64,000 bases of DNA from the NCBI GenBank assembly GCA_964583095.1, contig CAZOVB010000016.1:1-64000 (forward strand). The letters run 5' to 3'. A model generated the notes under the pieces. That model was not told where the DNA came from. It made no database searches and saw nothing but the letters and a program-made list of their open reading frames with translations. Position numbers and translations under genes: made by a program. The stretch is from CAZOVB01 sp964583095. Lineage in GTDB: Bacteria > Planctomycetota > Phycisphaerae > SM23-33. The first letter of the stretch is position 1; each line of letters opens with the position of its first letter. This document shows, in pieces, positions 25,786-34,766 of this stretch.

Positions 25786-26817
25786 ATGTCCAATCGCACA
25801 CGCATTTTGGCTCCTGCCATCGCCCTGGCCCTGGCTGCGGGTTGTCATACGGACTCCTCCAGTCGCAGGCAACTGCCCGGGGATCCGACGCAGCATTATG
25901 TTCGGGGGCAGATCCTGGCCGATCAGGGACAGCTCGACGCGGCACTGGATGAGCTTCGACTGGCCCTCCAGGCCGACCCGAACCTTTCGGTCGCTCACGA
26001 CGCGGTGGGGTCCATTTATCTCCGCAAGGGAGATTTCCAGGCCGCACAACAGGCCTATCAGCGCGCGACAGAGATCAACCCGCTGGCCTTTAAGCCCGCT
26101 TACAACCTCGGGGTGACGTACCAGGCCCTGGCCGATGCCGCCCGAGACCTCCAGAACGCCCAGAAGTACCTGCGCCGGGCTGTGCAGACCTACCTCCGCG
26201 CCATTACGCTCAAGGACGACGACTACGATGCGAATCTGAATCTCTCGGCCTGCTATTACTCGCTGGGATCGGTTTCCATGGCGGAACACTATTGCCGCGC
26301 AGCGGTCGCGATCGACCCCCGGCGTGTGGAGGGCTATGAGAATCTCGCCGTTATTCTTCAGGAGCAGGACAAAGCCTACGATGCCATCCAGGCCTATCGC
26401 CGGGCACTGGAATTCGACACCAACCGCCCCGACCTGCTCCTGCGGCTCGGGACGCTCTACCTTCAGCAGGGCCGAACGCAATCGGCCCTGGAGGTCTTCA
26501 GCCGGGCATCGGAGCTGTCTCCCAAGTCCGCCACAGCCCATGTGATGATCGGCCAGACGCACTACAATCGGCGGGAATACGACCAGGCGGTCGAGGCCTT
26601 TACAACGGCTACGCGGGTCGATGCGGGCAACCCCTCGGCCTGGCGGGGGCTGGGGATCAGCTACATGCAGAAATTCCTGGCCGAGCCGGAACAAACGTCC
26701 CTCCGGGACCGCGCACTGGACGCCTGGAACCGCTCGCTGGAGCTGGATCCGAATCAGCCCGGACTCCAGAGGCTCGTGCGGAAGTACACCCCGCAGCGGA
26801 ACCTTCCGCAGTTGTAG
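25786..26817 (+). CDS. TPR-repeat lipoprotein
   Basis: A 343-residue lipoprotein. The ATG at 25786 follows GCGGAGAG. The signal peptide ends in the lipobox LAAGC, with Cys near residue 19. The mature protein is almost entirely tetratricopeptide repeats of 34 residues, about eight units, with canonical W/L-G-Y-A-x-P spacing: LDELRLALQADPNL, QAYQRATEINPLAF, DAIQAYRRALEFDTN and AVEAFTTATRVDAGN. Such lipoproteins act as scaffolds for protein complexes at the outer membrane or periplasm. A near-consensus promoter (TTGTGT-17-CATTAT) lies just upstream. It converges on the CPBP-like gene. Confidence 0.88.
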   Translation: MSNRTRILAPAIALALAAGCHTDSSSRRQLPGDPTQHYVRGQILADQGQLDAALDELRLALQADPNLSVAHDAVGSIYLRKGDFQAAQQAYQRATEINPLAFKPAYNLGVTYQALADAARDLQNAQKYLRRAVQTYLRAITLKDDDYDANLNLSACYYSLGSVSMAEHYCRAAVAIDPRRVEGYENLAVILQEQDKAYDAIQAYRRALEFDTNRPDLLLRLGTLYLQQGRTQSALEVFSRASELSPKSATAHVMIGQTHYNRREYDQAVEAFTTATRVDAGNPSAWRGLGISYMQKFLAEPEQTSLRDRALDAWNRSLELDPNQPGLQRLVRKYTPQRNLPQL

Positions 26818-26835
26818 CCGCCCCGGTTCGACCCG

Positions 26836-27693
26836 TCACTCTCTGGGGGGATGCTGTTTCCACTCCAGGCCTCTTTCTACGTAAATCGGGCCGGTCCGCA
26901 TGTTCTGCGTCCACGTCACCGGCAAGGCCCGTGCAAAGGCCGTCGCCGCCAGCCCCATGCTCAGGGCGGCAGCGAGAAGATTTGGCCGCCGCAGGTACAC
27001 GCTCACCCAGAGAAGCCCCATCAGGAAGCAGCCGAGCATTACGACACCGTTTGGCCAGTGTACCAGGGCGAAGACAGCCGAAGTCACAACGATCACCTCG
27101 CCCCTGCGGGCGCCGGTTCGCTGGAGCCTGCCGGCAACAAGGACCAACAGAACCGTCAACTGCACCAGGGCATACAGCGGGTAAGTCAGCAGCGATACCA
27201 CAAGCTTGCGGCCATCCAGCTCCGCCCCGGCCAGCCCACCGATCAGGAAGCATGCTGCCACTACCAGCAGTGTGGGGACGGCAAGCCACTTGATGGCGGG
27301 CAGGAAGTTGGCAAGTCCCAGTCCCATCTCCCGCGGGCTGCCCGGCTCGCGGATCAGGAGGACGACCAGTACAACGGCAAAGCCTGCCAGAAACGCGATA
27401 TCCCATGGCCGGAACGCAAAGGCTCCCAGAATCGCCCACTCATAGCCCAGCGCTATCGTCAGCAGGGCCCAGAGTTCCAGCCAGGCTCTGCGGGCGGATC
27501 TGTCGCGCAGGGTCCGCCGGCCCCGCCAGGCAGCCAGAGCTGCTCCGGCAAACAGGGCGGCGGTAACGACGGGCCACCAGGGCCAGGGGATGTTTATCGG
27601 CCAGGCCAGCGGAGCCCCCGGCCCGGAATACCGCAGCCGGGAAAGCAGGCAGAGCCAGCCGGTCAGCCAGAATAGCAGCGACCAGGCCAACAC
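26836..27693 (-). CDS. CPBP-like multi-spanning membrane protein, probably non-proteolytic
   Basis: A 285-residue, very hydrophobic protein with about eight membrane helices. The region VFALVHWPNGVVMLGCFLMG matches the second and third motifs (FxxxH and N) of CPBP intramembrane proteases. The first motif EExxxR, which supplies the catalytic glutamates, is not present at the expected position (QLTVLLVLVAGRLQRTG). The protein is therefore likely an inactive relative. GTG at 27693 is chosen because it falls four bases after the purE stop; the frame remains open further upstream inside purE. It is probably the last gene of the ADH-purE run. Confidence 0.7.
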   Translation of the reverse strand: MLAWSLLFWLTGWLCLLSRLRYSGPGAPLAWPINIPWPWWPVVTAALFAGAALAAWRGRRTLRDRSARRAWLELWALLTIALGYEWAILGAFAFRPWDIAFLAGFAVVLVVLLIREPGSPREMGLGLANFLPAIKWLAVPTLLVVAACFLIGGLAGAELDGRKLVVSLLTYPLYALVQLTVLLVLVAGRLQRTGARRGEVIVVTSAVFALVHWPNGVVMLGCFLMGLLWVSVYLRRPNLLAAALSMGLAATAFARALPVTWTQNMRTGPIYVERGLEWKQHPPRE

Positions 27694-27697
27694 AGGC

Positions 27698-28207
27698 TCA
27701 GGAAAGCTTTTCCTGAAGTCCCGCGTCGCGTTTCTGGACCTTCTGGGCCTGGGTGACCTTGAACTCATCGAGCGTCGAGGCCATTTTCTCGTCTGAGACA
27801 CCCAGGATGCAGGCGGCGTAAACGGCAGCGTTGGTGGCACCGGCCGAGCCGATGGCCATGCATCCGACGGGAATGCCCGGGGGCATCTGCATGGTGGCCA
27901 GGGCGGCATCGATGCCTACCAACGGGCCGGAGTTGACCGGCACGCCGATGACCGGCAGGGTGGTCTTGGCGGCCAGGACGCCCGAGAGGGCGGCACTCAT
28001 TCCTGCCGCGGCGATGATGACCTTGAGTCCCCGCTTTCGGGCGGTGGCGGCGTATTCGTGGGCGATATCCGGGGTGCGGTGGGCCGAAATGACCCGGACT
28101 TCGCTCTTGATGCCCAGATCCTTGAGCTGCTTGTAGCATTTCTCCATGACGGACCAGTCGTTGTCGCTACCCATCACAATTCCGACCTGCACGGTACCTT
28201 CAGACAC
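27698..28207 (-). CDS. purE: N5-carboxyaminoimidazole ribonucleotide mutase PurE
   Basis: A 169-residue class I PurE, which moves the carboxylate of N5-CAIR to give CAIR in purine synthesis. Signatures are VGIVMGSDNDWSVMEKC, RVISAHRTPD (with the catalytic His), AAAGMSAALSGVLAAKT and PVIGVPVNSG. GTG at 28207 is preferred because AAGGAG lies seven bases upstream, and it overlaps the stop of the upstream dehydrogenase by eight bases. An ATG six codons earlier lacks such spacing. purK is not adjacent, which is unusual for class I PurE. Confidence 0.93.
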   Translation of the reverse strand: MSEGTVQVGIVMGSDNDWSVMEKCYKQLKDLGIKSEVRVISAHRTPDIAHEYAATARKRGLKVIIAAAGMSAALSGVLAAKTTLPVIGVPVNSGPLVGIDAALATMQMPPGIPVGCMAIGSAGATNAAVYAACILGVSDEKMASTLDEFKVTQAQKVQKRDAGLQEKLS

Positions 28208-29468
28208 GGTTGGACTCCTTTTCATCTCGTAAATCGAAGGCGACCTTGATCGCCTCACTGTCTCTTTTCCAGATGGCCGCGGCAAAGGCCCGCCGGTATT
28301 CTTCCAGCCGGAACGTATGGGTCAGCAGACCTTCTGTGACGATCTGATCCCGGGCCAACATCTCCAGCACCAGCGGGTAGGTGCCGATCCGGCTGCCTTG
28401 CCAGTGCTCGATCTGCCGGCCGTAGACGCCCACAACGCTCAGTTCGCGAAACCAGACGGGCGTCAGATCAATCCTGCCTCCGCCGCTGGTGGCCACCATG
28501 ATAACCTGTCCCCTCGCAGCCGTCCACTTGAGGCTCTCATTGACGCTCTGCTGGGAACCCACGCAGTCCAGCACGATATCGTAGCCGCCCGAGAGCATCC
28601 GGTTTCCAAATCGGGCGGTTTTGATTTGGGCCCCGGTTCGCCGGGCGATTTCCTCGTGGCGTTCCAGGCCGCTGCCAAGGCGGAGATATTCATCGGCGCC
28701 AAGAGACCCGGCAACAGGCTCGAGATAGTTCGCGCGGCCCAGGGCGTCGAGCTGTCCGGAATATCCCAGGGCGCGAAGGCAACTGATCAACCCCAGCCCC
28801 AACGTTCCGCAGCCATAGATGAGAATCCGCGACGCGCCTTCCAGGTTCGCCCGGAGAGCGGCATGGAGGCTGCAGGCCAGGGCGTCTGTGAGGACCGCCT
28901 GTTCGTCGGAGACGTTCTCGGGAACCGGGACAAGCTGGGAAACGTGCGCGACGAACTGCTCGCCGTAGGCCCCGCCCGTGCGCCGGTTGTAGCCGATGCT
29001 CGTCCCCGGCGGCAGCTTATAGCGTCCCCTTCCCTCATCGCCGAAGTTCTCGCAGGCACCGAACTGTCCGCGGCTGCACGGCGTGCAGGGCGGATCGATG
29101 CCCCGGACCCGGCAGGAGAGGGTGGGCTCTACGCAGACGCGTCGGCCGAGCCAGTCACGGTCAACATCCGGGCCAAGCTCGACGACCTCCGAGACGTTTT
29201 CATGTCCGAAGAGCATCGGCAGGGAGCTGTAGGCCTGGAGGATGGAATCGGGTCTCTGCTTTTGTGCGACAATGCCGGCATCGGTCCCGCAGAGCCCGGC
29301 CATACGGGTGCGCACGCGCACCCAGTCGCTGCCGGGCAGCTCGGGCACATCGATCTGCCGCAGGGACAACCCGCCGAGGCTGCCCAGGACGCAGCGGCGG
29401 TGGATCGGGCCCAGAAGCTTGCACATGGCCCACCCAAACGGTTTGATATCATAAACCAACGCCTGCAT
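28200..29468 (-). CDS. Zinc-dependent medium-chain alcohol dehydrogenase-like protein
   Basis: A 422-residue MDR-family oxidoreductase. GLCGTDAG supplies the catalytic-zinc cysteine and LFGHENVSEV the histidine-glutamate pair. A structural-zinc-like cysteine group is spread over PPCTPCSRGQFGACENF. The nucleotide-binding fold begins at ILIYGCGTLGLGL. Its length exceeds the typical 340-380 because of an extended segment around the cysteine loop (GDEGRGRYKLPPGTSIGYN). The layout recalls sugar-alcohol and glucose dehydrogenases, but the substrate is unknown. Its stop overlaps the purE start, so the two are translationally coupled. The gene is divergent from a lipoprotein gene, 76 bases away. Confidence 0.85.
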   Translation of the reverse strand: MQALVYDIKPFGWAMCKLLGPIHRRCVLGSLGGLSLRQIDVPELPGSDWVRVRTRMAGLCGTDAGIVAQKQRPDSILQAYSSLPMLFGHENVSEVVELGPDVDRDWLGRRVCVEPTLSCRVRGIDPPCTPCSRGQFGACENFGDEGRGRYKLPPGTSIGYNRRTGGAYGEQFVAHVSQLVPVPENVSDEQAVLTDALACSLHAALRANLEGASRILIYGCGTLGLGLISCLRALGYSGQLDALGRANYLEPVAGSLGADEYLRLGSGLERHEEIARRTGAQIKTARFGNRMLSGGYDIVLDCVGSQQSVNESLKWTAARGQVIMVATSGGGRIDLTPVWFRELSVVGVYGRQIEHWQGSRIGTYPLVLEMLARDQIVTEGLLTHTFRLEEYRRAFAAAIWKRDSEAIKVAFDLRDEKESNRV

Positions 29469-29544
29469 GCCGATACGAATACAGCCCCGAACAGCTCAGA
29501 TAAAGCACGAATTTGTTTCCAGTACCTGAGGGAATCGCTCCAAT

Positions 29545-31089
29545 ATGAAGAACGCATTTGCCCTGTTTGCCGTTTCCATCCTGCTGATCGTTTCCGGTTG
29601 CCGACGCTATGCGATCCATTTTCCCGAGGAATCTCTGGGGTCCGAGGCGGCCGAAAAGGCCGGCGCCGATGTCGCATGGGACACAGACGGGGACGGCCAG
29701 GCTGACTACTTCTACGGTTTCCGCAATGGCGGGCCGCCGGCAGATCCTGCCAGGTCGCGCGTCTGGAAGATCGGGTACGACCGCAACGAAGACGCCCTTC
29801 CCGACGAGTGGATCCGGCTGGACCAGTTGGACCGCTCCGGGGCCTTGCACCTGGTGATCATCCTGGACGGCATCAGTTGGTCGGTGGCGAAGGAATACTA
29901 CGACGAAGGGGGGCTGTCGCTGCTGGGTTCGCCCTCGAAGGTCATCGCCCCCTACCCCACCATGACGGACATGAGCATTCAGGATCTGCTCAACGGCATC
30001 CCCGTGGCGGGCTTTGAGGCCGAATACTTCGACCCGGAAGACAACCACGTGGTCGGCGGCAAATGGGCCTATATCACCGGGGGAAACCAGCCCTACAACG
30101 ACGTTCTCAACTACCGGGCGAACCTGATCTGGGACGCGGTGGGATATGTCTTCCCCGGCTGGGTTTTTCGCAGGGAACTGGACGATGCCAAACGCAATCT
30201 GGAGATCTACCGCTCGCCGAACTACCTGGCCTACCTCGTAAGCTCCGCTGGGGTCGGCACCGCCCGAGGGGCCCAGGGACAGATGGACGTGCTCCGCGAC
30301 GTGGATCGACTGATCAACCAGGTTGTCTGGGAGCGACGCGGCCTGGTCCACATGACACTGATCTCGGACCACGGTCACAGCTATACCCCCTCGGTGCGGG
30401 CGGATCTGGACGAACATCTCAAACAGGCCGGCTGGAATCTCACCGGCAGCCTCTCCGGAGCCCGCGATGCGGTGATCATCCGGTTCGGATTGGTGACGTA
30501 CGCTTCGATATCCACCTGGCAGCCGGGAAAGCTGGCCCAGGACCTCATCGACGCCGAGGGTGTGGATCTGATCAGTTATCGCCGGAAAGAACAGGACCCC
30601 AAGACCCCCGATGACGAAAACACGGATGCAATGCGTCTGGTTGTGCTCTCTCCCGACGGCGGCAAGGCCTACATCGACCGCCCCGTCAAAACCGGCCAGG
30701 CCGTTCTGAGGTACCACCCCGTCCAGGGCGATCCGCTCAAACTAAAGGATCTGCTGAGCCCGGGGCCCGATGGCGCCTATCAGGCCGGATCCCTGGAAGT
30801 GATGGCCGACCACGTCTACCCCCTGCCGCTCCGCCGCCTCTGGCGGGCGCATTTCGGGCTGGTGGAGAACCCGCCCGATGTGATCGTCTCGCTCAAGGAC
30901 GGCTACTACTTCGGCTCGAAGGGATTCGCCGGATTCGTGGATGTCGCCAGCACGCACGGGAGCCTGAACCGCAACAATTCCACGGCCTTCATCATGTCCA
31001 CGATGCCCCTTGGGCCGGTGATGGAGAGTCGACAGGTTCCGGCCGCCCTGACCGAAGCAACCGGACGGGTCTTCCCGCCGCGGCGGTAG
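29545..31089 (+). CDS. Lipoprotein of the alkaline phosphatase superfamily
   Basis: A 514-residue lipoprotein with a lipobox at LLIVSGC (Cys19). DTDGDGQADYFYGF near residue 46 resembles a calcium-binding type-3 repeat. The main domain has the outline of type I phosphodiesterase/alkaline-phosphatase folds: HLVIILDGISW (metal Asp), PYPTMTDMSIQDL (nucleophile region), TLISDHGHSY (metal DHG-H) and the late VASTHGSLNRNN (metal His). This pattern suggests an outer-membrane or periplasmic hydrolase acting on phosphate or phosphonate esters. The substrate is unknown. GAGGG precedes the ATG by about 14 bases. Confidence 0.78.
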   Translation: MKNAFALFAVSILLIVSGCRRYAIHFPEESLGSEAAEKAGADVAWDTDGDGQADYFYGFRNGGPPADPARSRVWKIGYDRNEDALPDEWIRLDQLDRSGALHLVIILDGISWSVAKEYYDEGGLSLLGSPSKVIAPYPTMTDMSIQDLLNGIPVAGFEAEYFDPEDNHVVGGKWAYITGGNQPYNDVLNYRANLIWDAVGYVFPGWVFRRELDDAKRNLEIYRSPNYLAYLVSSAGVGTARGAQGQMDVLRDVDRLINQVVWERRGLVHMTLISDHGHSYTPSVRADLDEHLKQAGWNLTGSLSGARDAVIIRFGLVTYASISTWQPGKLAQDLIDAEGVDLISYRRKEQDPKTPDDENTDAMRLVVLSPDGGKAYIDRPVKTGQAVLRYHPVQGDPLKLKDLLSPGPDGAYQAGSLEVMADHVYPLPLRRLWRAHFGLVENPPDVIVSLKDGYYFGSKGFAGFVDVASTHGSLNRNNSTAFIMSTMPLGPVMESRQVPAALTEATGRVFPPRR

Positions 31090-31107
31090 CTCTTCTTCCA
31101 GGGGCTT

Positions 31108-32922
31108 CTAGCGGGACAGAACGGTCACGGCCATGTCGGCATTGAGGTTTACATCCTCCTCGGGAGGCACCTCCCGGCCGGCTTCGGTATCCAGGCCGAT
31201 CAAACGATGGATACGAATGCCCCGCTGGTCGCAGTATTCCCGGAAGTCCAGGATGGAGCAGAAGCGGATGTTGGGCGTATGGTACCAGGGGTAGCGCAGC
31301 AGACCCCCGCTGGCCGGTGCGCGTCCCTCGTGGTAGAGGATGTCTCGAAGCTTGCGGTAGGCGAAATTCGGGAAGGTGACGATGCACTTTCTGCCCACGC
31401 GCAGCATGTGGTCCAGCACCAGCGGCACGTCGTAGACTGCCTGGAGCGTATGCGAGAGGACCACTACGTCGAACTGGTCTTCTCCGAAGGCGTTGAGCCC
31501 CACGTTCAGGTCGGCCTGGAGGACATCCAGGCCGGACCGGACGGCTTCGAGCAGGGCCGGCTCATCCACCTCCACACCCTTGATTCTCTTGTGGCCTCGT
31601 TTCTTCAACTCGGCCAGCAGTTGCCCCGTCCCGCAGCCCAGGTCCAGGACGCTCTGATCCGGCTCGATCAACTCCAGGATTCGGTCGTAGTCCAGGCGGC
31701 CTGTCTGGAAGATGCTCGCCGGGTGAGCCTGGGTGTTCTGGCTGGGGGTTTCCAGGGACTCGCCCTGCCCGTTGAGATTGGCCAGGAACGCTTCGGTCAG
31801 CCCGCCGTAGGTTTCCAGCGCCTCGGGCAGCAGGAACGAATCGTGTCCGCCGGAGGACTTCACGTTGCAGTAGGTCACGTCCTTCTCGCAGGCGATGAGG
31901 GCATCGACAAGCTGCTGCGACTCGCTCGGGGAGAAGAGCCAATCGCTGCTGAAGCTCATCACCAGCCATCGACAGGTGCTGTTACGAACGCTGTCTCGCA
32001 ATTCCGCCGGCGTCGCGCCCAGATCAAACAGGTCCATGGCCATTGAGACGGCCACGTAGCTGTTGGCATCGAAGCGCTCGACGAACTTGGCCCCCTGGTA
32101 GCCCAGGTAGGATCCGACGGAGAACTTCTTCTCGAACTCCACGGGAACGTCCCGGGGCTTGAGACGGTCGGGCTCGAACTTCTCCCGCATCGCCTCGCGC
32201 GAGAGGTAGGTGATGTGCCCGATCATCCGAGCGATGGCCAGCCCCACCTTGGGCTTGGCGGGCTTGTCGTAGTACTGCCCGTGGCCAAAATGCGGGTCCT
32301 GGAAGATGGCGTTTCGCCCGACGATGTCAAACGCCAGGGCCTGGCTGGAAACGCGGGGACTGGTCGCGATGGCCACGACCCCCGCCGTCTGGTCGCTGTG
32401 GCGGGTCGCCCAGGTGAGGACCTGGTGGCCGCCCATCGAACCGCCGACCACGGCCAGGAGTTTCTCGATGCCCAGATGTTCGATAAGCTTCCGCTGGAGC
32501 TGAACCATGTCCCCGACGGTGATCGTTGGAAAGTCCCGCCCGTAGGGTTTGCCGGAGGCGGGATTGATGCTCCCGGGCCCGGTCGTACCTCGACAACCCC
32601 CGAGGCAGTTGTTGCAGATCACGAAACAGCGGTCGGTGTCGATGGCCTTTCCCGGACCGACCATCAAATCCCACCAGCCGGGCTCGTCGGATTCGTCATG
32701 GCCGGCCACGTGGGAATCTCCGCTCAACGCGTGACAGATCAGCACGGCGTTGTCCTTTTCGGGACTCAACGTGCCGTAGGTCTCGTAGGCGATGGTCAAC
32801 TCCGGGAGCCTCGAACCGTTTTCCAGTTCGAAAGGCTCCCGGAACGTGACCTGCTGAAGGTGCTTGAGCGGAGCGCCGCTTCGCACCGAATCACTGCTTT
32901 TAAACGACTCCCTGGCGTTCAA
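31108..32922 (-). CDS. metXW: MetX-MetW fusion: homoserine O-acyltransferase joined to MetW
   Basis: A 604-residue fusion. Residues about 18-383 are MetX, an alpha/beta hydrolase that acylates homoserine. It has the elbow GGSMGG (Ser162), catalytic Asp327 (SSDWLFSP) and His360 (SGGHDSF), and the loop CLGGCRGTTGPGS. After a 25-residue linker, residues about 408-604 are MetW, a methyltransferase-like partner with DYDRILELIEP, VLDLGCGTGQLL and KCIVTFPNFAYRKLRD. In proteobacteria MetX and MetW are separate neighbouring genes and MetW is needed for MetX function. The TTG at 32922, with AAGGAAG upstream, is the chosen start; the frame is open further upstream within metY. It follows metY closely and shares its riboswitch. 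Confidence 0.93.
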   Translation of the reverse strand: MNARESFKSSDSVRSGAPLKHLQQVTFREPFELENGSRLPELTIAYETYGTLSPEKDNAVLICHALSGDSHVAGHDESDEPGWWDLMVGPGKAIDTDRCFVICNNCLGGCRGTTGPGSINPASGKPYGRDFPTITVGDMVQLQRKLIEHLGIEKLLAVVGGSMGGHQVLTWATRHSDQTAGVVAIATSPRVSSQALAFDIVGRNAIFQDPHFGHGQYYDKPAKPKVGLAIARMIGHITYLSREAMREKFEPDRLKPRDVPVEFEKKFSVGSYLGYQGAKFVERFDANSYVAVSMAMDLFDLGATPAELRDSVRNSTCRWLVMSFSSDWLFSPSESQQLVDALIACEKDVTYCNVKSSGGHDSFLLPEALETYGGLTEAFLANLNGQGESLETPSQNTQAHPASIFQTGRLDYDRILELIEPDQSVLDLGCGTGQLLAELKKRGHKRIKGVEVDEPALLEAVRSGLDVLQADLNVGLNAFGEDQFDVVVLSHTLQAVYDVPLVLDHMLRVGRKCIVTFPNFAYRKLRDILYHEGRAPASGGLLRYPWYHTPNIRFCSILDFREYCDQRGIRIHRLIGLDTEAGREVPPEEDVNLNADMAVTVLSR

Positions 32923-32947
32923 TGCGTCTTCCTTGTCTCTGGACAAC

Positions 32948-34264
32948 TCATCCGTCTGACCCCTGCGAAGCCCGCAACGCCTGATCCAGATCCGCCTGGA
33001 TGTCCTCGACATCCTCGATTCCGACCGAGAGACGAATGTATTCTTCGCTCACGCCCGTCTGGGCCTGTTCCTCGCCGGTCAGTTGCTGGTGCGTCGTCGA
33101 GGCCGGGTGGATCACCAGCGTCTTTGCATCGCCGATGTTGGCCAGGTGGCTGGCGAGCTTCACCGAGTTGATGAACTTGATTCCCGCCTGTTGGCCTCCC
33201 TTGATCCCGAAGCCCATGATCGCACCGGCGCCGTCGGGGAAGTACTTCTGCGCCGCCTCGTGGTGCGGATGACCGCTGAGCGAAGGATGGTTGACCCACT
33301 CCACGGCTGGATGAGCTTGGAGGAACGCCGCGATCTTGCGGGCGTTTTCCACGTGGCGCGGCATACGCAGATGAAGAGTCTCCAGGCCCAGCAGGAAGAG
33401 AAACGCCGCATACGGACTCATGCACCCACCGGTATCGCGGAGGTGGTGTGTGCGAATGTGCACCACGTAGGCGATGTTCCCGATGGGCTTGAGGGCCTCG
33501 GTGAATACCACGCCGTGGTAGGCCTCGTCCGGGGCGCAGAACTCGGGCCACTTGTCCGGGTTCTGGGCCCAGGGGAAATTCCCACTGTCCACGATCGCCC
33601 CGCCAACATGGACGCCGTGGCCCCCGATGAACTTCGTCGTCGAGTAGACCACGATGTCCACCCCGTGCTCGATAGGCCGGAACAGGGCAGGCGTCAAGAC
33701 CGTGTTGTCGCAGAGGACAGGGAGGTTGTGATCGTGGGCGATTCTGCAGATCTTCTCGAAGTCCGGAACGTTGTTCTTCGGGTTGCCCAGCGATTCCAGG
33801 TAGATACAGCGGGTGTTTTCGTCGATCTTCCCGGCCAGCGACTCGGGCGCATCGGTGTCAAAAAACCTGCACTCCACGCCGAGCTTCTTGAACGTCTGGG
33901 AAAAGAGTGTCCAGGTCCCGCCGTAGAGCCCGGTGGAGGTGACAAAATTCTGCCCGGAGTGGGTGATGGTGAGGATCGCTGCGCTGATGGCGGCCATGCC
34001 CGAGGCGAAACCCAGACCCGCCGCTGCGCCATCCAGTGCGGCCAGACGCTTCTCCAGGGCGTCGACCGTGGGGTTCATGAGGCGGGAATAGATGTTGCCG
34101 AACTCCTTGAGTGCGAACAGATCGGCTGCGTGGTCGGTATCGCGAAAAAGGTAGCTGGTGGTGGAGTAGATCGGCACGGCCCGGGAGAGGGTGGTTTCCT
34201 CCACGACTTGGCCGGCGTGGAGCGCCTTGGTGCCGAGATGCCAGTTATTCTGATTCTCGCTCAT
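32948..34264 (-). CDS. metY: O-acetylhomoserine sulfhydrylase MetY
   Basis: A 438-residue PLP enzyme that joins sulfide to O-acylhomoserine to give homocysteine. The ATG at 34264 has a strong AAGGAG and starts the usual N-terminus (WHLGTKALHAGQVVEETT). The PLP lysine is in VVYSTTKFIGGHG; other signatures are YSRLMNPTVDALEKRLAALD and ASGMAAISAAILTI. The length is standard for O-acetylhomoserine aminocarboxypropyltransferases, longer than cystathionine gamma-synthase. A SAM-I riboswitch lies 167 bases upstream and metXW follows directly, forming a compact homocysteine operon. Confidence 0.95.
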   Translation of the reverse strand: MSENQNNWHLGTKALHAGQVVEETTLSRAVPIYSTTSYLFRDTDHAADLFALKEFGNIYSRLMNPTVDALEKRLAALDGAAAGLGFASGMAAISAAILTITHSGQNFVTSTGLYGGTWTLFSQTFKKLGVECRFFDTDAPESLAGKIDENTRCIYLESLGNPKNNVPDFEKICRIAHDHNLPVLCDNTVLTPALFRPIEHGVDIVVYSTTKFIGGHGVHVGGAIVDSGNFPWAQNPDKWPEFCAPDEAYHGVVFTEALKPIGNIAYVVHIRTHHLRDTGGCMSPYAAFLFLLGLETLHLRMPRHVENARKIAAFLQAHPAVEWVNHPSLSGHPHHEAAQKYFPDGAGAIMGFGIKGGQQAGIKFINSVKLASHLANIGDAKTLVIHPASTTHQQLTGEEQAQTGVSEEYIRLSVGIEDVEDIQADLDQALRASQGSDG

Positions 34265-34766
34265 TGTATTCTCCTTTTTGCCCGGTCCAGGCCACAACAG
34301 CGGCGCCGTCGGACGTTGGTCGAGAGCTGCCAGAGATCGGTCGCATTGGTCCCCGATGCCACCCAGCCGGAAAGCGGAAAGCGGAAAGCTTCGCAAGAAT
34401 CGGACATGAATTGCCTGCACCTGCGTACGGGCCTCATCGGTCCCTTGCGGGCTGGCTTGCGGCACCTTATCGCTGCCATGGAGCAGGAGCAACAGGTTGC
34501 CGTGCGGTCTTGGGGCCAGTTCCCTCGCGCACTCTCGATGCCTTCTCAAGCATAGGCAGGCTTTGCGACAAATCAAGCGACAATTGGCCGGCGAACAGGA
34601 AAATCCCTGTCGGAAGACCGTTGCCCCCGCCTGGACAAGGCCTTGACACGGCCCGGGCTTGCCACTGATTGTTGCCCGATGCCCGGATTTTCGATTTTCT
34701 GCTTCATGTCCTTCCGGCCTGCCTACCGATGTTCAAATTGAGCCCCATTTCACAGGAGAGCAGCCT
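34265..34766. other. Divergent intergenic region between metY and CBS gene
   Basis: About 500 bases. The metY side holds the SAM-I riboswitch and its expression platform (34265-34542). The remaining 220 bases up to the CBS-protein ATG should hold the two promoters. No further gene was found; a frame crossing 34659 reads through without a ribosome site. Confidence 0.5.
34431..34542 (-). ncRNA. SAM-I riboswitch (S box) upstream of metY-metXW
   Basis: On the minus strand the conserved core is clear: GGCAUCGAGAG, then GCGAGGGAACUGGCCC, CACGGCAACC, GGUGCCGCAAGCCAGCCC and the closing CCGAUGAGG. P1 is CAUCG pairing with CGAUG. The GGCAACC and GGUGCC blocks are the S-box hallmarks. SAM binding is expected to shut off the methionine operon. 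The following 167 bases before metY show no hairpin plus U-run, so control may be at translation or at a terminator I cannot recognise by eye. Three perfect copies of CTTTCCG lie in this stretch (34368-34388). Confidence 0.9.
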
